A program made the translations under genes and the position numbers. This document shows positions 28,871-43,100 of a stretch of DNA of 64,000 nucleotides, one piece after another. Origin of the DNA: Eledone cirrhosa (lineage: Eukaryota; Mollusca; Cephalopoda; Octopoda; Eledonidae); assembly GCA_964016885.1 (NCBI GenBank), contig OZ024742.1, forward strand, positions 2,011,810 through 2,075,809, read 5' to 3'. Below the pieces are notes generated by a model. The model saw nothing but the letters and a program-made list of their open reading frames with translations, ran no database searches and was not told where the DNA came from. Each line of letters begins with the position of its first letter. The first letter of the stretch is position 1.

Positions 28871-31800
28871 GTAGGTTGTTTTTTTTTTAAATAGCAGTCA
28901 AATACTCACATTTACAACAGCTTCTTCTTGTACCAAGAACTAGCTGGTAGGTTGATCTTTTAGAAATAGCAGTCAAATACCCACATTTACAACAGCTTCT
29001 TCCTGTACCAAGAACTAGCTGGTAGGTTGATCTTTTTGAAATAGCAGTCAAATACCCACATTTACAAGAGCTTCTTCCTGTACCAAGAACTACCTGGTAG
29101 GTTGATGTCTTAGAAATAGCAGTCAAATACCCACATTTACAACAGCTTCTTCTTGTACCAAGAACTAGCTGGTTGGTTGATATTTTAGAAATAGCAGTCA
29201 AATACCCACATTTACAACAGCTTCTTCCAGTACCAAGAACTAGCTGGTAGGTTCATCTTTTAGAAATAGCAGTCAAATACCCACATTTACAACAGCTTCT
29301 TCCTGTACCAAGAACTAGCTGGTAGGTTCATCTTTTAGAAATAGCAGTCAAATACCCACATTTACAACAGCTTCTTCCAGGACCAAGAACTAGCTGGTAG
29401 GTTCATCTTTTAGAAATAGCAGTGAAATACCCACATTTACAACAGCTTCTTCCAGTACCAAGAACTAGCTGGTAGGTTCATCTTTTAGAAATAGCAGTCA
29501 AATACCCACATTTACAACAGCTTCTTCCAGTACCAAGAACTAGCTGGTAGGTTCATCTTTTAGAAATAGCAGTCAAATACCCACATTTACAACAGCTTCT
29601 TGTACCAAGAACTAGCTGGTAGGTTGATCTTTTAGAAATAGCAGTCAAATACCCACATTTACAACAGCTTCTTCTTGTACCAAGAACTAGCTGGTAGGTT
29701 GATCTTTTAGAAATAGCAGTCAAATACCCACATTTACAACAGCTTCTTCCAGTACCAAGAACTAGCTGGTAGGTTCATCTTTTAGAAATAGCAGTCAAAT
29801 ACCCACATTTACAACAGCTTCTTCCTGTACCAAGAACTAGCTGGTAGGTTCATCTTTTAGAAATAGCAGTCAAATACCCACATTTACAACAGCTTCTTCC
29901 AGTACCAAGAACTAGCTGGTAGCTTCATCTTTTAGAAATAGCAGTCAAATACCCACATTTACAACAGCTTCTTCCAGTACCAAGAACTAGCTGGTAGGTT
30001 CATCTTTTAGAAATAGCAGTCAAATACCCACATTTACAACAGCTTCTTCCAGTACCAAGAACTACCTGGTAGGTTGAACTTTTAGAAATAGCAGTCAAAT
30101 ACCCACATTTACAACAGCTTCTTCCTCTAGTACAAACTAACTGGTAGGTTGATCTTTTAGAAATAGCAGTCATATGCACACATTTACAACAGCTTCTTCT
30201 TGTACCAAGAACTACCTGGTAGGTTGATGTTTTAGAAATAGCAGTCAAATACCCACATTTACAACAGCTTCATCCTGTACCATGAACTACCTGGTAGGTT
30301 GATCTTTTAGAAATGGCAGTCAAATACCCACATTTACAACAGCTTCTTCCTGTACCAAGAACTACCTGGTAGATTGATCTTTTAGAAATAGCAGTCAAAT
30401 ACCCACATTTACAACAGCTTCTTCTTGTACCAAGAACTAGCTGGTAGGTTGATCTTTTAGAAATAGCAGTCAAATACCCACATTTACAACAGCTTCTTCT
30501 TGTACCAAGAACTAGCTGGTAGGTTGATCTTTTAGACATAGCAGTCAAATACCCACATTTACAACAGCTTCTTACTGTACCAAGAACTAGCTGGTAGGTT
30601 GATCTTTTAGAAATAGCAGTCAAATACCCAGATTTACAAGAGCTTCTTCCTGTACCAAGAACTACCTGGTAGGTTCATCTTTTAGAAATAGCAGTCAAAT
30701 ACCCACACTTACAACAGCTTCTTCCTGTACCAAGAACTAGCTGGTAGGTTGATCTTTTAGAAATAGCAGTCAAATACCCACATTTACTACAGCTTCTTCT
30801 TGTACCAAGAACTAGCAGGTAGGTTGATCTTTTAGAAATAGCAGTCAAATACCCACATTTACAACAGCTTCTTCCTGTACCAAGAACTAGCCGGTAGGTT
30901 GATCTTTTAGAAATAGCAGTCAAATACCCACATTTACAACAGCTTATTCCTGTAGCAAGAACTACCTGGTAGGTTGATGTTTTAGAAATAGCAGTCAAAT
31001 ACCCACATTTACAACAGCATCTTCTTGTACCAAGAACCACCTGGTAGGTTGATCTTTTAGAAATAGCAGTCAAATACCCACATTTACAACAGCTTCTTCC
31101 TGTAGCATGAACTACCTGGTACGTTGATCTTTTAGAAATAGCAGTCAAATACCCACATTTACAACAGCTTCTTCCTGTAGCATGAACTACCTGGTAGGTT
31201 GATCTTTTAGAAATAGCAGTCAAATACCCACATTTACAACAGCTTCTTCCTGTAGCATGAACTACCTGGAACGTTGATCTTTTAGAAATAGCAGTCAAAT
31301 ACCCACATTTACAACAGCTTCTTCCTGTAGCATGAACTACCTGGTACGTTGATCTTTTAGAAATAGCAGTCAAATATCCACATTTACAACAGCTTCTTCC
31401 TGTAGCATGAACTACCTGGTACGTTGATCTTTTAGAAATAGCAGTCAAATACCCACATTTATAACAGCTTCTTCCTGTAGCATGAACTAGCTGGTTGGTT
31501 GATCTTTTAGAAATAGCAGTCATATGCACACATTTACAACAGCTTCTTCTTGTACCAAGAACTACCTGGTAGGTTGATGTTTTAGAAATAGCAGTCAAAT
31601 ACCCACATTTACAACAGCTTCTTCTTGTACCAAGAACCACCTGGTAGGTTGATCTTTTAGAAATAGCAGTCAAATACCCACATTTACAACAGCTTCTTCC
31701 TGTAGCATGAACTACCTGGTACGTTGATCTTTTAGAAATAGCAGTCAAATACCCACATTTACAACAGCTTCTTCCTGTAGCATGAACTACCTGGTAGGTT

Positions 31801-32168
31801 GATCTTTTAGAAATAGCAGTCAAATACCCACATTTACAACAGCTTCTTCCTGTAGCATGAACTACCTGGTACGTTGATCTTTTAGAAATAGCAGTCAAAT
31901 ACCCACATTTACAACAGCTTCTTCCTGTAGCATGAACTACCTGGTACGTTGATCTTTTAGAAATAGCAGTCAAATATCCACATTTACAACAGCTTCTTCC
32001 TGTAGCATGAACTACCTAGTACGTTGATCTTTTAGAAATAGCAGTCAAATACCCACATTTACAACAGCTTCTTCCTGTAGCATGAACTAGCTGGTTGGTT
32101 GATCTTTTAGAAATAGCAGTCAAATACCCACATTTACAACAGCTTCTTCTTGTACCAAGAACTAGCTG
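28871..32168. repeat. Family B higher-order block 1 (44 monomers)
   Basis: It opens with a poly-T monomer (T10 after TAGGTTG) at 28,871 and is 3,298 bp long. The order is TCAAATACTCAC monomers, a GGTTCATC run (about 29,250-30,010), a CCTCTAGTAC monomer (30,121), a CATATGCACAC monomer, then two GTAGCATG/TACGTTG runs (about 31,090-31,490 and 31,690-32,090). Confidence 0.84.
29248..30010. repeat. GGTTCATC monomer run 1
   Basis: Nine of eleven consecutive monomers carry G-to-C at monomer position 7 (GGTTCATC), mostly together with TTCCAGTACC. On the minus strand this change creates a TGA in every such monomer, so the 25-residue frame is closed each 75 bp. On the plus strand the TAG per monomer remains. 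Neither strand keeps the repeat-peptide frame open here. Confidence 0.9.
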
Positions 32169-33891
32169 GTAGGTTGTTTTTTTTTTAAATAGCAGTCAAA
32201 TACTCACATTTACAACAGCTTCTTCTTGTACCAAGAACTAGCTGGTAGGTTGATCTTTTAGAAATAGCAGTCAAATACCCACATTTACAACAGATTCTTC
32301 CTGTACCAAGAACTAGCTGGTAGGTTGATCTTTTTGAAATAGCAGTCAAATACCCACATTTACAACAGCTTCTTCCTGTACCAAGAACTACCTGGTAGGT
32401 TGATGTCTTAGAAATAGCAGTCAAATACCCACATTTACAACAGCTTCTTCTTGTACCAAGAACTAGCTGGTAGGTTGATCTTTTAGAAATAGCAGTCAAA
32501 TACCCACATTTACAACAGCTTCTTCCTGTACCAAGAACTAGCTGGTAGGTTGATCTTTTAGAAATAGCAGTCAAATACCCACATTTACAACAGCTTCTTC
32601 CAGTACCAAGAACTAGCTGGTAGGTTCATCTTTTAGAAATAGCAGTCAAATACCCACATTTACAACAGCTTCTTCCAGTACCAAGAACTAGCTGGTAGGT
32701 TCATCTTTTAGAAATAGCAGTCAAATACCCACATTTACAACAGCTTCTTCCAGTACCAAGAACTAGCTGGTAGGTTCATCTTTTAGAAATAGCAGTCAAA
32801 TACCCACATTTACAACAGCTTCTTGTACCAAGAAATAGCTGGTAGGTTCATCTTTTAGAAATAGCAGTCAAATACCCACATTTACAACAGCTTCTTCTTG
32901 TACCAAGAACTAGCTGGTAGGTTGATCTTTTAGAAATAGCAGTCAAATACCCACATTTACAACAGCTTCTTCCAGTACCAAGAACTAGCTGGTAGGTTCA
33001 TCTTTTAGAAATAGCAGTCAAATACCCACATTTACAACAGCTTCTTCCTGTACCAAGAACTAGCTGGTAGGTTCATCTTTTAGAAATAGCAGTCAAATAC
33101 CCACATTTACAACAGCTTCTTCCAGTACCAAGAACTAGCTGGTAGGTTCATCTTTTAGAAATAGCAGTCAAATACCCACATTTACAACAGCTTCTTCCAG
33201 TACCAAGAACTAGCTGGTAGGTTCATCTTTTAGAAATAGCAGTCAAATACCCACATTTACAACAGCTTCTTCCAGTACCAAGAACTAGCTGGTAGGTTCA
33301 TCTTTTAGAAGTAGCAGTCAAATACCCACATTTACAACAGCTTCGTTCTGTAGTACAAACCACCTGGTAGGTTGATCTTTTAGAAATAGCAGTCAAATAC
33401 CCACATCTACAACAACTTCTTCCTGAACCATGAACTACCTGGTAGGTTGATCTTTTAGAAATGGCAGTCAAATACCCACATTTACAACAGCTTCTTCCTG
33501 TACCAAGAACTAGCTTGTTGGTTGATCTTTTAGAAATAGCAGTCAAATACCCACATTTACAACAGCTTCTTCCTGTACCATGAACTACCTGGTAGGTTGA
33601 TGTTTTAGAAATAGCAGTCAAATACCCACATTTACAACAGCTTCGTTCTGTAGTACAAACCACCTGGTAGGTTGATCTTTTAGAAATAGCAGTCAAATAC
33701 CAACATTTACAACAACTTCTTCCTGAACCATGAACTACCTGGTAGGTTGATCTTTTAGAAATAGCAGTCAAATACCCACATTTACAACAGCTTCTTCCTG
33801 TACCAAGAACTAGCTGGTTGGTTGATCTTTTAGATATAGCAGTCAAATACTCACATTTACAACAGCTTCTTCTTGTACCAAGAACTAGCTG
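32169..33891. repeat. Family B higher-order block 2 (23 monomers)
   Basis: Poly-T opening at 32,169, length 1,723 bp. It contains a GGTTCATC run (about 32,620-33,310), a 72-bp monomer with GAAATAGC (near 32,820) and the TTAGAAGTAGC monomer (near 33,308) next to two CTTCGTTCTGTAG monomers. The marker order repeats in the next block. Confidence 0.85.
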
Positions 33892-36800
33892 GTAGGTTTT
33901 TTTTTTTTTAAATAGCAGTCAAATACTCACATTTACAACAGCTTCTTCTTGTACCAAGAACTAGCTGGTAGGTTGAACTTTTAGAAATAGCAGTCAAATA
34001 CCCACATTTACAACAGATTCTTCCTGTACCAAGAACTAGCTGGTAGGTTGATCTTTTTGAAATAGCAGTCAAATACCCACATTTACAACAGCTTCTTCCT
34101 GTACCAAGAACTAGCTGGTAGGTTGATCTTTTAGAAATAGCAGTCAAATACCCACATTTACAACAGCTTCTTCTTGTACCAAGAACTAGCTGGTAGGTTG
34201 ATCTTTTAGAAATAGCAGTCAAATACCCACATTTACAAGAGCTTCTTCCTGTACCAAGAACTACCTGGTAGGTTGATGTCTTAGAAATAGCAGTCAAATA
34301 CCCACATTTACAACAGCTTCTTCTTGTACCAAGAACTAGCTGGTAGGTTGATCTTTTAGAAATAGCAGTCAAATACCCACATTTACAACAGCTTCTTCCC
34401 GTACCAAGAACTAGCTGGTAGGTTGATCTTTTAGAAATAGCAGTCAAATACCCACATTTACAACAGCTTCTTCCAGTACCAAGAACTAGCTGGTAGGTTC
34501 ATCTTTTAGAAATAGCAGTCAAATACCCACATTTACAACAGCTTCTTCCTGTACCAAGAACTAGCTGGTAGGTTCATCTTTTAGAAATAGCAGTCAAATA
34601 CCCACATTTACAACAGCTTCTTCCAGTACCAAGAACTAGCTGGTAGGTTCATCTTTTAGAAATAGCAGTCAAATACCCACATTTACAACAGCTTCTTCCA
34701 GTACCAAGAACTAGCTGGTAGGTTCATCTTTTAGAAATAGCAGTCAAATACCCACATTTACAACAGCTTCTTCCAGTACCAAGAACTAGCTGGTAGGTTC
34801 ATCTTTTAGAAATAGCAGTCAAATACCCACATTTACAACAGCTTCTTGTACCAAGAAATAGCTGGTAGGTTCATCTTTTAGAAATAGCAGTCAAATACCC
34901 ACATTTACAACAGCTTCTTCTTGTACCAAGAACTAGCTGGTAGGTTGATCTTTTAGAAATAGCAGTCAAATACCCACATTTACAACAGCTTCTTCCAGTA
35001 CCAAGAACTAGCTGGTAGGTTCATCTTTTAGAAATAGCAGTCAAATACCCACATTTACAACAGCTTCTTCCTGTACCAAGAACTAGCTGGTAGGTTCATC
35101 TTTTAGAAATAGCAGTCCAATACCCACATTTACAACAGCTTCTTCCAGTACCAAGAACTAGCTGGTAGGTTCATCTTTTAGAAGTAGCAGTCAAATACCC
35201 ACATTTACAACAGCTTCGTTCTGTAGTACAAACCACCTGGTAGGTTGATCTTTTAGAAATAGCAGTCAAATACCCACATCTACAACAACTTCTTCCTGAA
35301 CCATGAACTACCTGGTAGGTTGATCTTTTAGAAATGGCAGTCAAATACCCACATTTACAACAGCTTCTTCCTGTACCAAGAACTAGCTTGTTGGTTGATC
35401 TTTTAGAAATAGCAGTCAAATACCCACATTTACAACAGCTTCTTCCTGTACCATGAACTACCTGGTAGGTTGATGTTTTAGAAATAGCAGTCAAATACCC
35501 ACATTTACAACAGCTTCGTTCTGTAGTACAAACCACCTGGTAGGTTGATCTTTTAGAAATAGCAGTCAAATACCAACATTTACAACAACTTCTACCTGAA
35601 CCATGAACTACCTGGTAGGTTGATCTTTTAGAAATAGCAGTCAAATACCCACATTTACAACAGCTTCTTCCTGTACCAAGAACTAGCTGGTAGGTTGATC
35701 TTTTAGAAATAGCAGTCAAATACCCACATTTACAACAGCTTCTTCCTGTACCAAGAACTACCTGGTAGGTTGATATTTTAGAAATAGCAGTCAAATACCC
35801 ACATTTACAACAGCTTCTTCCTGTACCCAGAACTACCTGGTAGGTTGATCTTTTAGAAATAGCAGTCAAATACCCACATTTACAACAGCTTCTTCTTGTA
35901 CCAAGAACCACCTGGTAGGTTGATCTTTTAGAAATAGCAGTCAAATACCCACATTTACAACAGCTTCTTCCTGTACCAAGAACTAGCTGGTAGGTTGATC
36001 TTTTAGAAATAGCAGTCAAATACCCAGATTTACAACAGCTTCTTCCTGTACCAAGAACCACCTTGTAGGTTGATCTTTTAGAAATAGCAGTCAAATACCC
36101 ACATTTACAACAGCTTCTTCTAGTACCAAGAACTAGCTGGTAGGTTGATCTTTTAGAAATAGCAGTCAAATACCCACATTTACAACAGCTTCTTCCTGTA
36201 CCAAGAACTAGCTGGTAGGTTCATCTTTTAGAAATAGCAGTCAAATACCCACATTTACAACAGCTTCCTCCAGTACCAACAACTAGCTGGTAGGTTCATC
36301 TTTTAGAAATAGCAGTCAAATACCCACATTTACAACAGCTTCTTCCAGTACCAAGAACTACCTGGTAGGTTGAACTTTTAGAAATAGCAGTCAAATACCC
36401 ACATTTACAACAGCTTCTTCCAGTACCAAGAACTACCTGGTAGGTTGAACTTTTAGAAATAGCAGTCAAATACCCACATTTACAACAGCTTCTTCCTCTA
36501 GTACAAACTAACTGGTAGGTTGATCTTTTAGAAATAGCAGTCATATGCACACATTTACAACAGCTTCTTCTTGTACCAAGAACTACCTGGTAGGTTGATG
36601 TTTTAGAAATAGCAGTCAAATACCCACATTTACAACAGCTTCATCCTGTACCATGAACTACCTGGTAGGTTGATCTTTTAGAAATGGCAGTCAAATACCC
36701 ACATTTACAACAGCTTCTTCCTGTACCAAGAACTACCTGGTAGATTGATCTTTTAGAAATAGCAGTCAAATACCCACATTTACAACAGCTTCTTCTTGTA

Positions 36801-38389
36801 CCAAGAACTAGCTGGTAGGTTGATCTTTTAGAAATAGCAGTCAAATACCCACATTTACAACAGCTTCTTCTTGTACCAAGAACTAGCTGGTAGGTTGATC
36901 TTTTAGACATAGCAGTCAAATACCCACATTTACAACAGCTTCTTACTGTACCAAGAACTAGCTGGTAGGTTGATCTTTTAGAAATAGCAGTCAAATACCC
37001 AGATTTACAAGAGCTTCTTCCTGTACCAAGAACTACCTGGTAGGTTCATCTTTTAGAAATAGCAGTCAAATACCCACACTTACAACAGCTTCTTCCTGTA
37101 CCAAGAACTAGCTGGTAGGTTGATCTTTTAGAAATAGCAGTCAAATACCCACATTTACTACAGCTTCTTCTTGTACCAAGAACTAGCCGGTAGGTTGATC
37201 TTTTAGAAATAGCAGTCAAATACCCACATTTACAACAGCTTATTCCTGTAGCAAGAACTACCTGGTAGGTTGATGTTTTAGAAATAGCAGTCAAATACCC
37301 ACATTTACAACAGCATCTTCTTGTACCAAGAACCACCTGGTAGGTTGATCTTTTAGAAATAGCAGTCAAATACCCACATTTACAACAGCTTCTTCCTGTA
37401 GCATGAACTACCTGGAACGTTGATCTTTTAGAAATAGCAGTCAAATACCCACATTTACAACAGCTTCTTCCTGTAGCATGAACTACCTGGTACGTTGATC
37501 TTTTAGAAATAGCAGTCAAATATCCACATTTACAACAGCTTCTTCCTGTAGCATGAACTACCTGGTACGTTGATCTTTTAGAAATAGCAGTCAAATACCC
37601 ACATTTATAACAGCTTCTTCCTGTAGCATGAACTAGCTGGTTGGTTGATCTTTTAGAAATAGCAGTCATATGCACACATTTACAACAGCTTCTTCTTGTA
37701 CCAAGAACTACCTGGTAGGTTGATGTTTTAGAAATAGCAGTCAAATACCCACATTTACAACAACTTCTTCTTGTACCAAGAACCACCTGGTAGGTTGATC
37801 TTTTAGAAATAGCAGTCAAATACCCACATTTACAACAGCTTCTTCCTGTAGCATGAACTACCTGGTACGTTGATCTTTTAGAAATAGCAGTCAAATACCC
37901 ACATTTACAACAGCTTCTTCCTGTAGCATGAACTACCTGGTAGGTTGATCTTTTAGAAATAGCAGTCAAATACCCACATTTACAACAGCTTCTTCCTGTA
38001 GCATGAACTACCTGGTACGTTGATCTTTTAGAAATAGCAGTCAAATACCCACATTTACAACAGCTTCTTCCTGTAGCATGAACTACCTGGTACGTTGATC
38101 TTTTAGAAATAGCAGTCAAATATCCACATTTACAACAGCTTCTTCCTGTAGCATGAACTACCTAGTACGTTGATCTTTTAGAAATAGCAGTCAAATACCC
38201 ACATTTACAACAGCTTCTTCCTGTAGCATGAACTAGCTGGTTGGTTGATCTTTTAGAAATAGCAGTCAAATACCCACATTTACAACAGCTTCTTCCTGTA
38301 CCAAGAACTAGCTGGTAGGTTGATCTTTTAGAAATAGCAGTCAAATACCCACATTTACAACAGCTTCTTCTTGTACCAAGAACTAGCTG
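33892..38389. repeat. Family B higher-order block 3 (60 monomers)
   Basis: It opens with the longest poly-T monomer (T13, near 33,897) and is 4,498 bp. It contains a GGTTCATC run (about 34,490-35,190), TTAGAAGTAGC near 35,181, CCTCTAGTAC at 36,492 and GTAGCATG/TACGTTG runs (about 37,380-37,640 and 37,830-38,250). The later part repeats material of 30.1-32.1 kb at about 6.3-kb offset. Confidence 0.84.
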
Positions 38390-40187
38390 GTAGGTTGTTT
38401 TTTTTTTAAATAGCAGTCAAATACTCACATTTACAACAGCTTCTTCCTGTACCAAGAACTAGCTGGTAGGTTGATCTTTTAGAAATAGCAGTCAAATACC
38501 CACATTTACAACAGATTCTTCCTGTACCAAGAACTAGCTGGTAGGTTGATCTTTTTGAAATAGCAGTCAAATACCCACATTTACAACAGCTTCTTCCTGT
38601 ACCAAGAACTAGCTGGTAGGTTGATCTTTTAGAAATAGCAGTCAAATACCCACATTTACAACAGCTTCTTCTTGTACCAAGAACTAGCTGGTAGGTTGAT
38701 CTTTTAGAAATAGCAGTCAAATACCCACATTTACAAGAGCTTCTTCCTGTACCAAGAACTACCTGGTAGGTTGATGTCTTAGAAATAGCAGTCAAATACC
38801 CACATTTACAACAGCTTCTTCTTGTACCAAGAACTAGCTGGTAGGTTGATCTTTTAGAAATAGCAGTCAAATACCCACATTTACAAGAGCTTCTTCCTGT
38901 ACCAAGAACTAGCTGGTAGGTTGATCTTTTAGAAATAGCAGTCAAATACCCACATTTACAACAGCTTCTTCCAGTACCAAGAACTAGCTGGTAGGTTCAT
39001 CTTTTAGAAATAGCAGTCAAATACCCACATTTACAACAGCTTCTTCCTGTACCAAGAACTAGCTGGTAGGTTCATCTTTTAGAAATAGCAGTCAAATACC
39101 CACATTTACAACAGCTTCTTCCAGTACCAAGAACTAGCTGGTAGGTTCATCTTTTAGAAATAGCAGTCAAATACCCACATTTACAACAGCTTCTTCCAGT
39201 ACCAAGAACTAGCTGGTAGGTTCATCTTTTAGAAATAGCAGTCAAATACCCACATTTACAACAGCTTCTTGTACCAAGAAATAGCTGGTAGGTTCATCTT
39301 TTAGAAATAGCAGTCAAATACCCACATTTACAACAGCTTCTTCTTGTACCAAGAACTAGCTGGTAGATTGATCTTTTAGAAATAGCAGTCAAATACCCAC
39401 ATTTACAACAGCTTCTTCCAGTACCAAGAACTAGCTGGTAGGTTCATCTTTTAGAAATAGCAGTCAAATACCCACATTTACAACAGCTTCTTCCTGTACC
39501 AAGAACTAGCTGGTAGGTTCATCTTTTAGAAATAGCAGTCAAATACCCACATTTACAACAGCTTCTTCCAGTACCAAGAACTAGCTGGTAGGTTCATCTT
39601 TTAGAAATAGCAGTCAAATACCCACATTTACAACAGCTTCTTCCAGTACCAAGAACTAGCTGGTAGGTTCATCTTTTAGAAATAGCAGTCAAATACCCAC
39701 ATTTACAACAGCTTCTTCCAGTACCAAGAACTAGCTGGTAGGTTCATCTTTTAGAAGTAGCAGTCAAATACCCACATTTACAACAGCTTCGTTCTGTAGT
39801 ACAAACCACCTGGTAGGTTGATCTTTTAGAAATAGCAGTCAAATACCCACATCTACAACAACTTCTTCCTGAACCATGAACTACCTGGTAGGTTGATCTT
39901 TTAGAAATGGCAGTCAAATACCCACATTTACAACAGCTTCTTCCTGTACCAAGAACTAGCTTGTTGGTTGATCTTTTAGAAATAGCAGTCAAATACCCAC
40001 ATTTACAACAGCTTCTTCCTGTACCATGAACTACCTGGTAGGTTGATGTTTTAGAAATAGCAGTCAAATACCCACATTTACAACAGCTTCTTCCTGTACC
40101 AAGAACTAGCTGGTTGGTTGATCTTTTAGATATAGCAGTCAAATACTCACATTTACAACAGCTTCTTCTTGTACCAAGAACTAGCTG
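38390..40187. repeat. Family B higher-order block 4 (24 monomers)
   Basis: Poly-T opening at 38,390 (T10), length 1,798 bp. It parallels block 2 with one more monomer. It has a GGTTCATC run (about 38,990-39,760), a 72-bp GAAATAGC monomer near 39,267 and TTAGAAGTAGC near 39,754. Confidence 0.85.
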
Positions 40188-43100
40188 GTAGGTTGTTTTT
40201 TTTTAAAATAGCAGTCAAATACTCACATTTACAACAGCTTCTTCTTGTACCAAGAACTAGCTGGTAGGTTGATCTTTTAGAAATAGCAGTCAAATACCCA
40301 CATTTACAACAGATTCTTCCTGTACCAAGAACTAGCTGGTAGGTTGATCTTTTTGAAATAGCAGTCAAATACCCACATTTACAACAGCTTCTTCCTGTAC
40401 CAAGAACTAGCTGGTAGGTTGATCTTTTAGAAATAGCAGTCAAATACCCACATTTACAACAGCTTCTTCTTGTACCAAGAACTAGCTGGTAGGTTGATCT
40501 TTTAGAAATAGCAGTCAAATACCCACATTTACAAGAGCTTCTTCCTGTACCAAGAACTACCTGGTAGGTTGATGTCTTAGAAATAGCAGTCAAATACCCA
40601 CATTTACAACAGCTTCTTCTTGTACCAAGAACTAGCTGGTAGGTTGATCTTTTAGAAATAGCAGTCAAATACCCACATTTACAACAGCTTCTTCCCGTAC
40701 CAAGAACTAGCTGGTAGGTTGATCTTTTAGAAATAGCAGTCAAATACCCACATTTACAACAGCTTCTTCCAGTACCAAGAACTAGCTGGTAGGTTCATCT
40801 TTTAGAAATAGCAGTCAAATACCCACATTTACAACAGCTTCTTCCTGTACCAAGAACTAGCTGGTAGGTTCATCTTTTAGAAATAGCAGTCAAATACCCA
40901 CATTTACAACAGCTTCTTCCAGTACCAAGAACTAGCTGGTAGGTTCATCTTTTAGAAATAGCAGTCAAATACCCACATTTACAACAGCTTCTTCCAGTAC
41001 CAAGAACTAGCTGGTAGGTTCATCTTTTAGAAATAGCAGTCAAATACCCACATTTACAACAGCTTCTTCCAGTACCAAGAACTAGCTGGTAGGTTCATCT
41101 TTTAGAAATAGCAGTCAAATACCCACATTTACAACAGCTTCTTGTACCAAGAAATAGCTGGTAGGTTCATCTTTTAGAAATAGCAGTCAAATACCCACAT
41201 TTACAACAGCTTCTTCTTGTACCAAGAACTAGCTGGTAGGTTGATCTTTTAGAAATAGCAGTCAAATACCCACATTTACAACAGCTTCTTCCAGTACCAA
41301 GAACTAGCTGGTAGGTTCATCTTTTAGAAATAGCAGTCAAATACCCACATTTACAACAGCTTCTTCCTGTACCAAGAACTAGCTGGTAGGTTCATCTTTT
41401 AGAAATAGCAGTCCAATACCCACATTTACAACAGCTTCTTCCAGTACCAAGAACTAGCTGGTAGGTTCATCTTTTAGAAATAGCAGTCAAATACCCACAT
41501 TTACAACAGCTTCTTCCAGTACCAAGAACTAGCTGGTAGGTTCATCTTTTAGAAATAGCAGTCAAATACCCACATTTACAACAGCTTCTTCCAGTACCAA
41601 GAACTAGCTGGTAGGTTCATCTTTTAGAAGTAGCAGTCAAATACCCACATTTACAACAGCTTCGTTCTGTAGTACAAACCACCTGGTAGGTTGATCTTTT
41701 AGAAATAGCAGTCAAATACCCACATCTACAACAACTTCTTCCTGAACCATGAACTACCTGGTAGGTTGATCTTTTAGAAATGGCAGTCAAATACCCACAT
41801 TTACAACAGCTTCTTCCTGTACCAAGAACTAGCTTGTTGGTTGATCTTTTAGAAATAGCAGTCAAATACCCACATTTACAACAGCTTCTTCCTGTACCAT
41901 GAACTACCTGGTAGGTTGATATTTTAGAAATAGCAGTCAAATACCCACATTTACAACAGCTTCGTTCTGTAGTACAAACCACCTGGTAGGTTGATCTTTT
42001 AGAAATAGCAGTCAAATACCAACATTTACAACAACTTCTTCCTGAACCATGAACTACCTGGTAGGTTGATCTTTTAGAAATAGCAGTCAAATACCCACAT
42101 TTACAACAGCTTCTTCCTGTACCAAGAACTAGCTGGTAGGTTGATCTTTTAGAAATAGCAGTCAAATACCCACATTTACAACAGCTTCTTCCTGTACCAA
42201 GAACTACCTGGTAGGTTGATATTTTAGAAATAGCAGTCAAATACCCACATTTACAACAGCTTCTTCCTGTACCCAGAACTACCTGGTAGGTTGATCTTTT
42301 AGAAATAGCAGTCAAATACCCACATTTACAACAGCTTCTTCTTGTACCAAGAACCACCTGGTAGGTTGATCTTTTAGAAATAGCAGTCAAATACCCACAT
42401 TTACAACAGCTTCTTCCTGTACCAAGAACTAGCTGGTAGGTTGATCTTTTAGAAATAGCAGTCAAATACCCAGATTTACAACAGCTTCTTCCTGTACCAA
42501 GAACCACCTTGTAGGTTGATCTTTTAGAAATAGCAGTCAAATACCCACATTTACAACAGCTTCTTCCAGTACTAAGAACTAGCTGGTAGGTTCATCTTTT
42601 AGAAATAGCAGTCAAATACCCACATTTACAACAGCTTCTTCCTGTACCAAGAACTAGCTGGTAGGTTCATCTTTTAGAAATAGCAGTCAAATACCCACAT
42701 TTACAACAGCTTCCTCCAGTACCAACAACTAGCTGGTAGGTTCATCTTTTAGAAATAGCAGTCAAATACCCACATTTACAACAGCTTCTTCCAGTACCAA
42801 GAACTACCTGGTAGGTTGAACTTTTAGAAATAGCAGTCAAATACCCACATTTACAACAGCTTCTTCCTCTAGTACAAACTACCTGGTAGGTTGATCTTTT
42901 AGAAATAGCAGTCATATGCACACATTTACAACAGCTTCTTCTTGTACCAAGAACTACCTGGTAGGTTGATGTTTTAGAAATAGCAGTCAAATACCCACAT
43001 TTACAACAGCTTCATCCTGTACCATGAACTACCTGGTAGGTTGATCTTTTAGAAATGGCAGTCAAATACCCACATTTACAACAGCTTCTTCCTGTACCAA

